11,428 nucleotides of DNA from Actinomycetota bacterium (GTDB lineage: Bacteria > Actinomycetota > Acidimicrobiia > Acidimicrobiales > Microtrichaceae): positions 1 through 11,428 of the forward strand of contig JAFDWA010000027.1 in the NCBI GenBank assembly GCA_018268735.1, written 5' to 3'. Under the pieces are notes generated by a model. It was not told the DNA's origin. It worked only from the letters and a program-made list of their open reading frames with translations, and searched no databases. Below, in pieces: positions 1 to 6,182 of the stretch. The stretch's first letter is position 1, and the number at the start of each line of letters is the position of its first letter. The position numbers were made by a program, and so were the translations under genes.

Positions 1-16
1 GGGGGCAGTTCGTCCT

Positions 17-1156
17 TCAGCGGAGGGCCGCCCGACGGTAGGCGTCCGCCAGCGCCGTGGCGGTGCGCTCCGGGGTGAACCGAGCGGCACGTCGCCGACC
101 GGCTGCGATGCGGATCGCTCGTTCCGCCGGCGGTGCGCCGACGACGGCTTCGATGGCTGCAGCCCAGGCTGCCACATCGCCGAGGGGCACCAGATCCTCC
201 GGACGGGCGACCTCCGGCAGCGATCCGGCATCCGCGGCGACGACCGGGACGCCCCGGACCATCGCCTCGAGCACCGGCAGGCCGAACCCCTCGTAGGTGG
301 ACGGCACCGCGACCGCAACCGCCGCGGCGAACAGCGATTCGAGCTGCGCAGCGGACACGCGGCCGGTCCGCAGCACGCGTCCGTCGAGGTCGGGGCGACC
401 CATCCGCTCGCGGACTCGACCCTCCTCCGCTGCCGACCCCCCGGTGAGCACCAGCCGCAGATCCGGATGTCGTCGGGCGACGAGCGCGAACGCGTCGAGC
501 AGGAGCAGGTGGTTCTTGTGCGGATACGTGATGGCCGGGTAGAGGACGAACGGGTCGTCGCCGACCGGTGACGGCAACGGGAAGCTCTCCGGCGTCGACG
601 AGCGATCCGGCCGCGCCACCCACCACGGGACGATCACCACGCGGTCCGCCTCGACCCCGAGGCGGTCGACGACCCGATCCCGGCTGAACGCGCTCGGGAC
701 GGCGACCACGTCGGCGGACCGGGCGGACCTGCCTGCCATGGCGGCGATGTAGAGGCGCTTCGAGCGGCGGAAGTTCTCCGGGTGGTCGAGAGGCTGCAGG
801 TCGTGGACGGTCAGCACCGTGCGCGCGGGATGCCGCAGCGGCAGCACTCCTCCTGCGTGGTGCACCACATCGGCGCGCAGGTCCCCAGCCACGCTGACGA
901 GCCACGTCTGCTCGGCGAGCACCCGTCGACGCTTGTCGCTGCCGTCCTGGTCGAGCACGTGCAGCGGGAACCGCGCTGCGAGGTCCGGATGCGCGGCGGC
1001 GAACCGGGAGAGCACGGCGAGGTGCACGTCGAGCGGCACGTCGGTGCCGGCGTCGCTCGCCGCAGCGAGCGCGCGGAGGGCGTCGGTCGTGGACTCCTCG
1101 CTCCCGCCGACGATGCCGGGGACCAGCCAGAGCAGGTTCACCAGGACCCGCGGCAC
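17..1156 (-). CDS. GT4-family glycosyltransferase (GT-B fold), first of a tandem pair
   Basis: Predicted 379-residue glycosyltransferase that would move a sugar from a nucleotide-sugar donor to a glycan or lipid acceptor at the inner face of the membrane. The N-terminal lobe opens with a hydrophobic strand and a glycine-rich turn (PGIVGGSEE, residues 13-21). VHDLQPLDHPENF (117-129) and VPSAFSRD (153-160) are typical of GT4 enzymes. The C-terminal donor lobe has YPHKNH (211-216) and the family E-x7-E motif in YEGFGLPVLE (E289, E297). The GTG at 1156 is chosen because GGGAG (complement of 1162-1166) lies 5 nt upstream and homology-like sequence starts there; the open frame continues further upstream only as a shadow of the neighbouring gene. 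It follows that gene by 13 bp, so the two are probably one operon. Donor and acceptor cannot be read from sequence. Confidence 0.9.
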   Translation of the reverse strand: MPRVLVNLLWLVPGIVGGSEESTTDALRALAAASDAGTDVPLDVHLAVLSRFAAAHPDLAARFPLHVLDQDGSDKRRRVLAEQTWLVSVAGDLRADVVHHAGGVLPLRHPARTVLTVHDLQPLDHPENFRRSKRLYIAAMAGRSARSADVVAVPSAFSRDRVVDRLGVEADRVVIVPWWVARPDRSSTPESFPLPSPVGDDPFVLYPAITYPHKNHLLLLDAFALVARRHPDLRLVLTGGSAAEEGRVRERMGRPDLDGRVLRTGRVSAAQLESLFAAAVAVAVPSTYEGFGLPVLEAMVRGVPVVAADAGSLPEVARPEDLVPLGDVAAWAAAIEAVVGAPPAERAIRIAAGRRRAARFTPERTATALADAYRRAALR

Positions 1157-1169
1157 CGTCGCTCCCGCA

Positions 1170-2300
1170 TCACGACAGGACCTTCCGGTACACCTCGACC
1201 ATCGACTCGGCGGTGTCCTCCCAGCGGAACGACGCCGCACGAGTCGGGCCGGCGGCTCGCAGCTCGTCGGCGAGGTCGGCGTCGTCGAGCACCCGCCGCA
1301 ACGCGTCGGCCAGCTGATCGGCGCGCCCCGGCGGCACGAGCACGGCGGCGTCGCCCACGACCTCGGCCATCGCCGTGCCGGACGAGGTGACGAGCGGTGC
1401 ACCGGCCGCGAGCGCCTCGAGCGCGGGGAGGCCGAAACCCTCCGCCCACGACGGGAGGCAGCACACCGCAGCACCGGCCCGGAGCGCGTCGAGGTCCCCT
1501 GCCGGCAGGAACCCGGTCCGCAACACCGGTCCGGGCACGGCTGCGAGGTGGCGGTCGGTGTCGGCGGCCCACCCGGCAGGGCCGGCGAGCACGAGCGTCA
1601 AACCTGCACGACCGACCCTGGCCAACGCGTCGGCCAGCACCGGGAGCCCCTTGCGCGGCTCGACGGTCCCGACGAACAGCACGTAGGGGCCCTCGATCCC
1701 GTACCGATCACGTACCGCTGCCACCCGCTCAGCAGCGATGACGACCTCTGAGGAACCCCACGGCACCACCCTCAGGCGGTCGGGGTCGAACCCGTGCGAC
1801 GCGCAGTCCTCCGCCACGACCGCCGAGGGGACCACCACCGCGTCCGCCCGATCCCTGATCCGGGCCAGGGCACGCGCCATCAGGCGGGCACCGCGCCGGG
1901 TGAACCAGTCGGGACGACGCAACGGCAACAGGTCGTGCACGGTCGCGACGAGCGGGGTCACCGAACGGGGCGGACCCATCGGCACCGTGAGGTGGACGAC
2001 GTCGACGGGAGCATCCTCAGGACCGAGCGCCGACTCGATCCTCGGACGACCGAGTCGGTCCCACGCGTCGTACAGCACCCCGACCGGCAGCGCGAGGTGT
2101 CGGCACCCCACGCCGTCGGGCACGGTCAGCGGACCCCCCGGCGCACCGCGGGCACCGACGGCGACCACCTCGACATCAGAGCGCACTGCCAGCGCGTCCA
2201 GCAGTTGCAGCACCGACGTCGCCGTGCCGCCGGGGACGTCGTGCCAGCACTGCGTGAGGCTGACCGCGACACGCGGCGTGACGGTTCGCTCCGGTTGCAC
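1170..2300 (-). CDS. GT4-family glycosyltransferase (GT-B fold), second of a tandem pair
   Basis: Predicted 376-residue glycosyltransferase of the same family and architecture as its downstream neighbour. The N-terminal nucleotide-fold lobe has WHDVPGGTATS (19-29), VHDLLPLRRPDWF (121-133) and VVVPSAV (155-161). The donor lobe begins near VLFVGTVEPRKG (207-218), a hallmark of GT4 enzymes, and carries the E-x7-E motif in AEGFGLPALE (E287, E295). The GTG at 2300 is preceded by GGGAGA with 8 nt spacing on the minus strand and is preferred over a GTG at 2378, which would add 26 Arg-rich residues and lie inside an inverted repeat. It is the promoter-proximal gene of the pair and diverges from the epimerase gene. 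No clear -10 box was found for this direction. Substrates are unknown; surface polysaccharide assembly is inferred from the neighbours. Confidence 0.9.
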   Translation of the reverse strand: MQPERTVTPRVAVSLTQCWHDVPGGTATSVLQLLDALAVRSDVEVVAVGARGAPGGPLTVPDGVGCRHLALPVGVLYDAWDRLGRPRIESALGPEDAPVDVVHLTVPMGPPRSVTPLVATVHDLLPLRRPDWFTRRGARLMARALARIRDRADAVVVPSAVVAEDCASHGFDPDRLRVVPWGSSEVVIAAERVAAVRDRYGIEGPYVLFVGTVEPRKGLPVLADALARVGRAGLTLVLAGPAGWAADTDRHLAAVPGPVLRTGFLPAGDLDALRAGAAVCCLPSWAEGFGLPALEALAAGAPLVTSSGTAMAEVVGDAAVLVPPGRADQLADALRRVLDDADLADELRAAGPTRAASFRWEDTAESMVEVYRKVLS

Positions 2301-2365
2301 CGACGCAGTCTCCCGCGCGACCCACCCGATGCGAGAGATGCTGCGAGCGGCTCGGCCGCGACATC

Positions 2366-2393
2366 GGACCCGACCCACTACGGTGTCGGGTCC
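2366..2393. promoter_or_regulatory. 9-bp perfect inverted repeat in divergent promoter region
   Basis: GGACCCGAC (2366-2374) is mirrored exactly by GTCGGGTCC (2385-2393), with a 10-nt centre. It lies between the divergent glycosyltransferase and epimerase genes, and the -10-like TACGGT (2379-2384) sits in its centre. Symmetry and position fit an operator controlling one or both directions, or a hairpin at the start of the transcript. In such GC-rich DNA a chance repeat remains possible, and no regulator gene is adjacent. Confidence 0.4.
2379..2384 (+). promoter_or_regulatory. Putative -10 box (TACGGT) for the epimerase transcript
   Basis: TACGGT matches the actinobacterial TANNNT -10 pattern and lies 9 nt before the ATG at 2394. 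With the usual 6-nt gap from box to transcription start, the mRNA would have a leader of only about 3 nt. No convincing -35 element is visible. The identical hexamer at the identical 9-nt distance precedes the LCP gene start on the minus strand (4973-4978), which adds some weight. Confidence 0.4.
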
Positions 2394-2435
2394 ATGATCG
2401 GTGGAGGCGACCTGACAGCGCTGGCGAGCCGATGA
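2394..2435 (+). CDS. Putative 13-codon leader peptide overlapping the epimerase start (ATGA)
   Basis: An ATG at 2394 opens a 13-codon frame (MIGGGDLTALASR) whose TGA (2433-2435) overlaps the ATG of the epimerase gene (2432-2434) as ATGA. A TANNNT box lies 9 nt upstream, so the transcript probably begins almost at this ATG. The epimerase ATG itself has no Shine-Dalgarno in front, so translation may enter at the micro-ORF and reach the main gene by termination-reinitiation. It contains no run of a single amino acid that would indicate classical attenuation. A chance ORF cannot be excluded; the supporting points are its position, the overlap and a similar arrangement ahead of pabB. Confidence 0.35.
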   Translation: MIGGGDLTALASR

Positions 2436-3394
2436 GCGACTTCTGGGAGAGCCGGCACGTCGTGGTCACGGGCGGTCGCGGGTTCCTCGGGTCCGCCGTG
2501 TGCCGGGCGCTCACGAACCAGGGAGCAGCACGGGTGTCGGCGCCGAGCTCCGGTTCCTACGACCTGCGTCGTGCCGACGAGGCCGACGCGATGGTGGCCG
2601 ACCTCGCGCCCGACGTGGTCATCCACCTCGCGGCGAGGGTGGGCGGGATCGGGGCGAACATGGAGCGCCCTGCCGACCTCTACCTCGACAACCTCCTGAT
2701 GGGGACCTTCGTGCTCGACGCGACACGACGGGCCGGCACCCCGAAGACGGTGGTGCTCGGCACGATCTGCTCGTATCCGAAGATCACCCCCGTGCCGTTC
2801 CGCGAGGACTCGCTCTGGCACGGCTACCCCGAGGAGACCAACGCTCCCTACGGAGTCGCGAAGCTGGCACAGCTGACCCAGCTGCAGGCCAACCGGGCCC
2901 AGTACGGCCAGTCGGCCATCTACCTGATGCCGACGAACCTGTACGGACCGGGCGACAAGTTCAACCCGGCGGTGAGCCACGTCATCCCTGCGCTCATCAA
3001 GAAGTGCGTGGAGGCCAAGGAGTCGGACGCGGACCACATCGAGGTGTGGGGCACCGGCGCGGCATCACGGGAGTTCCTCTACGTGGACGACGCCGCCGAC
3101 GCCGTGGTGCTCGCAGCGGAGCGCTACGACGGCGCCGAACCCGTCAACCTCGGTACCGACGAGGAGATGCCCATCCGCGAGCTCGTCGAGGTCATCTGCG
3201 AGCTGGTCGGCTTCAGCGGCGAGGTGCGATGGGACACCTCTCGACCCGACGGGCAGCCGCGCCGGCGTGTCGATCCGAGCCGGGCGCGCGACACCTTCGG
3301 GTTCGAGGCGAAGATCCCGTTCCGCGAGGGTCTGCGTCGGACGATCGCCTGGTACCTCGACCACCGGGTCGAAGCCGAGGCGCGAGCGGTCTGA
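2432..3394 (+). CDS. GDP-L-fucose synthase-like NAD(P)-dependent epimerase/reductase
   Basis: A 320-residue extended short-chain dehydrogenase. The best match is GDP-L-fucose synthase, which converts GDP-4-keto-6-deoxymannose to GDP-L-fucose with NADPH in the cytoplasm. The N-terminal dinucleotide motif is TGGRGFLG (13-20). LAARVGGIGAN (66-76) is characteristic of this family. The catalytic Y140-x3-K144 pair is present in APYGVAK. C113 and H183 (in SHVIPAL) correspond to the active-site Cys and His of the E. coli enzyme, while its Ser in SSCIYP is replaced by Thr111 (TICSYP). PTNLYGPGDKF (167-177) and GTGAASREFLYVDD (207-220) are typical substrate-lobe motifs. Length is normal for the family. 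The gene diverges from the glycosyltransferases and may feed them a deoxysugar. A related GDP-4-keto-6-deoxysugar reductase with another product is possible. No mannose dehydratase (gmd) gene is in the window. Confidence 0.88.
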   Translation: MSDFWESRHVVVTGGRGFLGSAVCRALTNQGAARVSAPSSGSYDLRRADEADAMVADLAPDVVIHLAARVGGIGANMERPADLYLDNLLMGTFVLDATRRAGTPKTVVLGTICSYPKITPVPFREDSLWHGYPEETNAPYGVAKLAQLTQLQANRAQYGQSAIYLMPTNLYGPGDKFNPAVSHVIPALIKKCVEAKESDADHIEVWGTGAASREFLYVDDAADAVVLAAERYDGAEPVNLGTDEEMPIRELVEVICELVGFSGEVRWDTSRPDGQPRRRVDPSRARDTFGFEAKIPFREGLRRTIAWYLDHRVEAEARAV

Positions 3395-3400
3395 GCCGCA

Positions 3401-3436
3401 GGGCAGGGCCGGCCAGCAGGGCAGGGCCGGTCAGCG
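3401..3436. repeat. Tandem direct repeat, 2 x 18 bp, between convergent genes
   Basis: Two adjacent 18-bp copies, GGGCAGGGCCGGCCAGCA (3401-3418) and GGGCAGGGCCGGTCAGCG (3419-3436), match at 16 of 18 positions. They span the gap after the epimerase stop and run over the stop codon of the LCP gene (3431-3433). They look like a local duplication. Confidence 0.6.
3407..3432. terminator. Possible bidirectional terminator hairpin
   Basis: CCGGCC (3409-3414) pairs with GGCCGG (3425-3430) around a 10-nt loop, and two more pairs (one G-U) extend the stem to 8 bp. It sits exactly between the convergent epimerase and LCP genes. There is no U-tract on either side, so it would be an L-shaped, actinobacterial-type terminator at best. 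The hairpin is a by-product of the tandem repeat that it overlaps. Confidence 0.3.
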
Positions 3437-4963
3437 GCAGGCTGCGGCCTTCTCCGGATCGGTCGGGACGACCCCGGGCGGCGCTGCATCCGGCGGCGCA
3501 CCGTCATCGATCACGGTGGTCGTGGTCGCGGTCGACCCGTCGGACGGCGCTGCGGCCGTCGGTTCGGTGGTGGTCGTGGTGGTGGTCGGGATGAACCCCG
3601 GGGGCAGCTGATCCATCGGCAACGGCTCCGAACGGACGCTCACCGTGTCGCCCCCGGTGTCGAGGATCACCCGGAACCCCATCAGGGACTCGTCCTCCAC
3701 CAGCTTCGGAGTCGTCTCCAGGTAGCGGGCGAGCAGCACCGCAGCATCCCGCCCGTAGGGGCCATAGGTGATCGTCGTCGGACCGCTGCTGCCGCGGGCA
3801 TCGACCGCCTCGGCGTCGAACCCGGCGGCGTCGAGCGCACCGGCGACGGCGGCGAGCGACGAGGACGCCTTCGCCGGCCCCTTCACGTCGACGATCACGC
3901 CGGCGGGCCGGAGACCGGACCCCCCAGCGGACCAGAACGGCAGCAGCAGCGGCAGCGTCTTGTCCCACACGACGTCCTGGTAGGCGACACCGTTGCGCGG
4001 CCCGTACTCGGTCGGGACCTGTCGGGTGATGAGGTCGTCGGGGTTGAAGTCGCGGAACTCGCCGAGGAGGCCGAGGATCGTGCCGACGTTGAGCGTGTCG
4101 TCGAGCACCACGGCATGCACCGCTGCGTCGACCAGTCCGCTGGCGGTGCTCGGGTTTCGGATCCCCTTGTCCGACGCGCGCCGCAGGGAGCGCTTGATGA
4201 AGTCCTGCTGGCGGGAGATGCGGCCGAGGTCGCCCGATCCGTCGGTCTTCCACTTCCCGTTCTGCTGGAACTCGAAGTGACGGCTGCGGGCGTAGGCGAG
4301 CGCCTGGGAGGGGTCGAGCATCCGGCAACCGGGCTCGTCCACGTACAGCCCGGTGTTGCGGTCGCGCACCGGGGTCGTGAAGTAGACGGGGACGCCGCCG
4401 AGCACCTCGACGAGGCCCTTGAACGCCGCGAAGTTGATCTGCACGTAGTTGTCGATGGAGATGCCGAAGTTGCGCTTGATGGTCTGGATCAGGGTCTTGG
4501 GTCCCTGCGGTCCGGCGATCGCCGCGTTGATGCGCTGCATCGAGCCGTCGGGCAGCTCGACCCGCGAGTCACGAGGGATCGACAGCAGCATCGCGGTGCC
4601 GGCCTTCGGATCGATCCGCAGGATCATGATGACGTCGGCGAGCTTCTCGTCGGGGGCACGGCCCTTCACGACGGGGTCATCGGGGTCGAGGCCCGCCTGC
4701 GAGTCGGTCCCGATGATGAGGATGTTGCGGGGTGACCCCACATCCGCCTTCGACGACAGCGACGAGCCGACGTCGACGACGGGGACCTGTTCGAGCGTCG
4801 TCCGCACCTTGGTGAGTCCCCATGCAGCACCGAGGCACGCGAGGACCAGCACGACGTTCACCCCGAGGAGGATGCGCTGAGGCCAGGTGCGACGCAGTCG
4901 CGTCCCACCGTTGCGTCGCGTCCCGCCCTTGTGCGACCCGTCCTGCGACGTTGCTCCAGCCAC
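3431..4963 (-). CDS. LytR-CpsA-Psr (LCP) family cell-wall glycopolymer transferase
   Basis: A 510-residue membrane-anchored LCP protein. The family transfers polyprenyl-linked glycopolymers onto peptidoglycan outside the membrane. A short basic cytoplasmic tail precedes one membrane helix (about 31-50). The LCP catalytic domain runs from about 79 to 270: NILIIGTDS (80-88), D110 in ADVIMILRID, SIPRDSRV (128-135) with the conserved Arg-Asp pair, QRINAA (143-148), and LAYARSRH (222-229). A LytR C-terminal domain (VIVDVKGPA onward) follows, then a Thr/Pro/Ala-rich tail with a run of seven Thr. The GTG at 4963 is chosen because the tail and helix follow at once; the open frame upstream is Arg/Ser/Pro-rich noise antisense to pabB. 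TACGGT lies 9 nt before this GTG with no Shine-Dalgarno. The gene is convergent with the epimerase and divergent from pabB. It fits a wall-polysaccharide role with the glycosyltransferases nearby. Confidence 0.93.
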   Translation of the reverse strand: MAGATSQDGSHKGGTRRNGGTRLRRTWPQRILLGVNVVLVLACLGAAWGLTKVRTTLEQVPVVDVGSSLSSKADVGSPRNILIIGTDSQAGLDPDDPVVKGRAPDEKLADVIMILRIDPKAGTAMLLSIPRDSRVELPDGSMQRINAAIAGPQGPKTLIQTIKRNFGISIDNYVQINFAAFKGLVEVLGGVPVYFTTPVRDRNTGLYVDEPGCRMLDPSQALAYARSRHFEFQQNGKWKTDGSGDLGRISRQQDFIKRSLRRASDKGIRNPSTASGLVDAAVHAVVLDDTLNVGTILGLLGEFRDFNPDDLITRQVPTEYGPRNGVAYQDVVWDKTLPLLLPFWSAGGSGLRPAGVIVDVKGPAKASSSLAAVAGALDAAGFDAEAVDARGSSGPTTITYGPYGRDAAVLLARYLETTPKLVEDESLMGFRVILDTGGDTVSVRSEPLPMDQLPPGFIPTTTTTTTEPTAAAPSDGSTATTTTVIDDGAPPDAAPPGVVPTDPEKAAACR

Positions 4964-4972
4964 GATCGGCTG

Positions 4973-4978
4973 ACCGTA
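4973..4978 (-). promoter_or_regulatory. Putative -10 box (TACGGT) for the LCP gene
   Basis: On the minus strand TACGGT stands 9 nt before the GTG start of the LCP gene. This predicts a 5' leader of about 3 nt, which fits the absence of any Shine-Dalgarno. No clear -35 is visible. It is the same hexamer and spacing as at 2379-2384 on the plus strand. Confidence 0.42.
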
Positions 4979-5025
4979 GCAGCGCCCCGGTCCCCGTCCC
5001 CGGCACCGCAGCGGTGTCGCGGCCG

Positions 5026-5031
5026 TAGGAT
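5026..5031 (+). promoter_or_regulatory. Putative -10 box (TAGGAT) of a leaderless pabBC transcript
   Basis: TAGGAT fits TANNNT and is followed by exactly 6 nt (CTGCAG) and a GTG at 5038, so transcription would start at the G of that start codon. This is the classic leaderless geometry described in mycobacteria and other actinobacteria. The 17-nt-upstream hexamer shows no -35 consensus. The box lies in the 97-bp gap between the divergent LCP and pabB genes. Confidence 0.5.
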
Positions 5032-5037
5032 CTGCAG

Positions 5038-5064
5038 GTGCTCTCGGACCCATCCAGGTCGTGA
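5038..5064 (+). CDS. Putative leaderless 8-codon peptide overlapping the pabB start (GTGA)
   Basis: GTG at 5038 opens an 8-codon frame (MLSDPSRS, GTG read as Met) ending in TGA at 5062-5064. That stop overlaps the pabB GTG (5061-5063) as GTGA. A TAGGAT box 6 nt upstream would place the transcription start at this GTG. The pabB start has only an AGG 2 nt away, too close to serve as a ribosome binding site. Termination-reinitiation from the micro-ORF would therefore explain how pabB is translated. The alternative is a plain 23-nt 5' leader with weak initiation. Confidence 0.4.
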   Translation: MLSDPSRS

Positions 5065-6182
5065 CCGGCACCCGAGCCGGCCCTCCCCCGCTGGCGGTGG
5101 TGGGTGGACGGCTGTGCACCGACCTGATCGACGTCACCGACGACCTCGGCGCGCTCGACTCGTCGGGGTTCTGGGCGGTCGTGATCCCGTTCACCGGAGC
5201 ACCGGTGCTCGCACGCTTCGCGACGGTGCGCCCCGCAGCGCCGTGGCCCGGAGCACCGTGGCGAGGACCGGGTCGCGGCGACTGGCGATCGAGCCTCGAC
5301 CACGGGGGCTTCAGCTCCGGCGTCGATGCGGTCAAGGAGCGCATCCGCGACGGCGAGGTGTACCAGGTCAACCTCACCCGACGTCTGTCCGCTGCGCTCC
5401 ACAGGTCTGCGCCAGATGGGTCATCGGCCACGGGACGAGCGCGCGACGCCGGCCACGGCGCCGGCGACGGGACGGCCCACGACGTCGCTGCCCTCGGCGC
5501 CGCTCTCGCTACCGGCAACCCGGCGCCGTTCTCCGCCGTCGTGCGGCTACCGCATCAGGGCGTGCACGTCGCGAGCGCGTCGCCCGAGCGGTTCCTGGCG
5601 CGGCGCGGACGACATGTCTGGTCGTCGCCGATCAAGGGGACTGCACCCACCGAGGCCGCGCTGCTCGCGAAGGACACGGCGGAGAACGTGATGATCGTCG
5701 ACCTGGTCCGCAACGACCTCGGCAGGGTGTGCGACTGGGGCACCGTCGAGGTGCCGTCGCTGCTCGCCGTCGAGGACCATCCCGGGCTCGTGCACCTGGT
5801 GAGCACGGTGAGCGGACGCCTCCGTGCCGGGATCGGCTGGCCGGAGCTGCTGGCAGCGACGTTCCCGCCCGGGTCGGTGACAGGAGCGCCGAAGCTCGCA
5901 GCGCTCGACCTCATCGCGCAGCTCGAACCCGTCCCACGCGGCGTGTACTGCGGCGCGGTTGGCTGGGTCGACGCCGATCGCCGCCAGGGCGACCTGAACG
6001 TCGCGATCAGGACGTTCTGGATCGAGGACGAGGCGCTGCACTTCGGGACCGGCGGGGGGATCACGATCGATTCCGATCCCGACGGCGAGTGGCACGAGAC
6101 CGAGCTCAAGGCCGCGAACCTGCTGCGGGTCGCATCAGGGATGCGAGCGGACCAGCCGGTCGGATCGGGGTCGAGGCGATGA
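5061..6182 (+). CDS. pabB: Aminodeoxychorismate synthase component I (chorismate-binding)
   Basis: A 373-residue enzyme that aminates chorismate to 4-amino-4-deoxychorismate in p-aminobenzoate/folate synthesis, normally with the PabA glutaminase. The chorismate-binding domain fills most of the chain: IRDGEVYQVNLT (95-106), SASPERF (172-178), ENVMIVDLVRNDLG (208-221), PPGSVTGAPK (269-278), YCGAVGW (296-302), GGGI (331-334) and HETELKA (345-351). PIKGT (190-194) carries the Lys (K192) diagnostic of PabB; anthranilate synthase has Ala here (PIAGT). The N-terminal domain is short, so the protein is smaller than E. coli PabB (about 450 residues). Residues 114-143 form a Gly/Ala/Asp-rich insertion. 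The GTG at 5061 overlaps the stop of a micro-ORF; GTGs a dozen codons later (V13, V14) are alternative starts. Its stop overlaps the pabC ATG, implying one operon with coupled translation. No pabA gene is in the window. Confidence 0.93.
   Translation: MTGTRAGPPPLAVVGGRLCTDLIDVTDDLGALDSSGFWAVVIPFTGAPVLARFATVRPAAPWPGAPWRGPGRGDWRSSLDHGGFSSGVDAVKERIRDGEVYQVNLTRRLSAALHRSAPDGSSATGRARDAGHGAGDGTAHDVAALGAALATGNPAPFSAVVRLPHQGVHVASASPERFLARRGRHVWSSPIKGTAPTEAALLAKDTAENVMIVDLVRNDLGRVCDWGTVEVPSLLAVEDHPGLVHLVSTVSGRLRAGIGWPELLAATFPPGSVTGAPKLAALDLIAQLEPVPRGVYCGAVGWVDADRRQGDLNVAIRTFWIEDEALHFGTGGGITIDSDPDGEWHETELKAANLLRVASGMRADQPVGSGSRR

Noticed and set aside
1157..1474. N-terminal extension of the first glycosyltransferase to 485 residues (possible fusion)
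   Set aside because: The extra 106 residues are Arg/Ser/Pro-rich and overlap the conserved C-terminal half of the neighbouring glycosyltransferase in another frame; the GTG at 1156 has a good ribosome binding site.
819..1751. A 310-codon plus-strand frame opposite the two glycosyltransferases
   Set aside because: No domain signature, Ser/Arg/Thr-rich composition, and fully opposite two genes with intact GT4 motifs.
4964..5518. N-terminal extension of the LCP protein to 695 residues
   Set aside because: The extension is low-complexity and antisense to pabB. The membrane anchor starts about 30 residues after the GTG at 4963, which is normal for the family.
4931..6178. A long extension fusing a basic domain to PabC
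   Set aside because: The added 416 residues are the +1 shadow of pabB, Arg-rich and without motifs; the ATG at 6179 overlaps the pabB stop in the usual ATGA manner.
5061..6182. Anthranilate synthase component I (trpE) or isochorismate synthase in place of pabB
   Set aside because: The PIKGT motif has the PabB-specific Lys where TrpE has Ala, and the gene overlaps a pabC-type PLP enzyme rather than trp or menaquinone genes.
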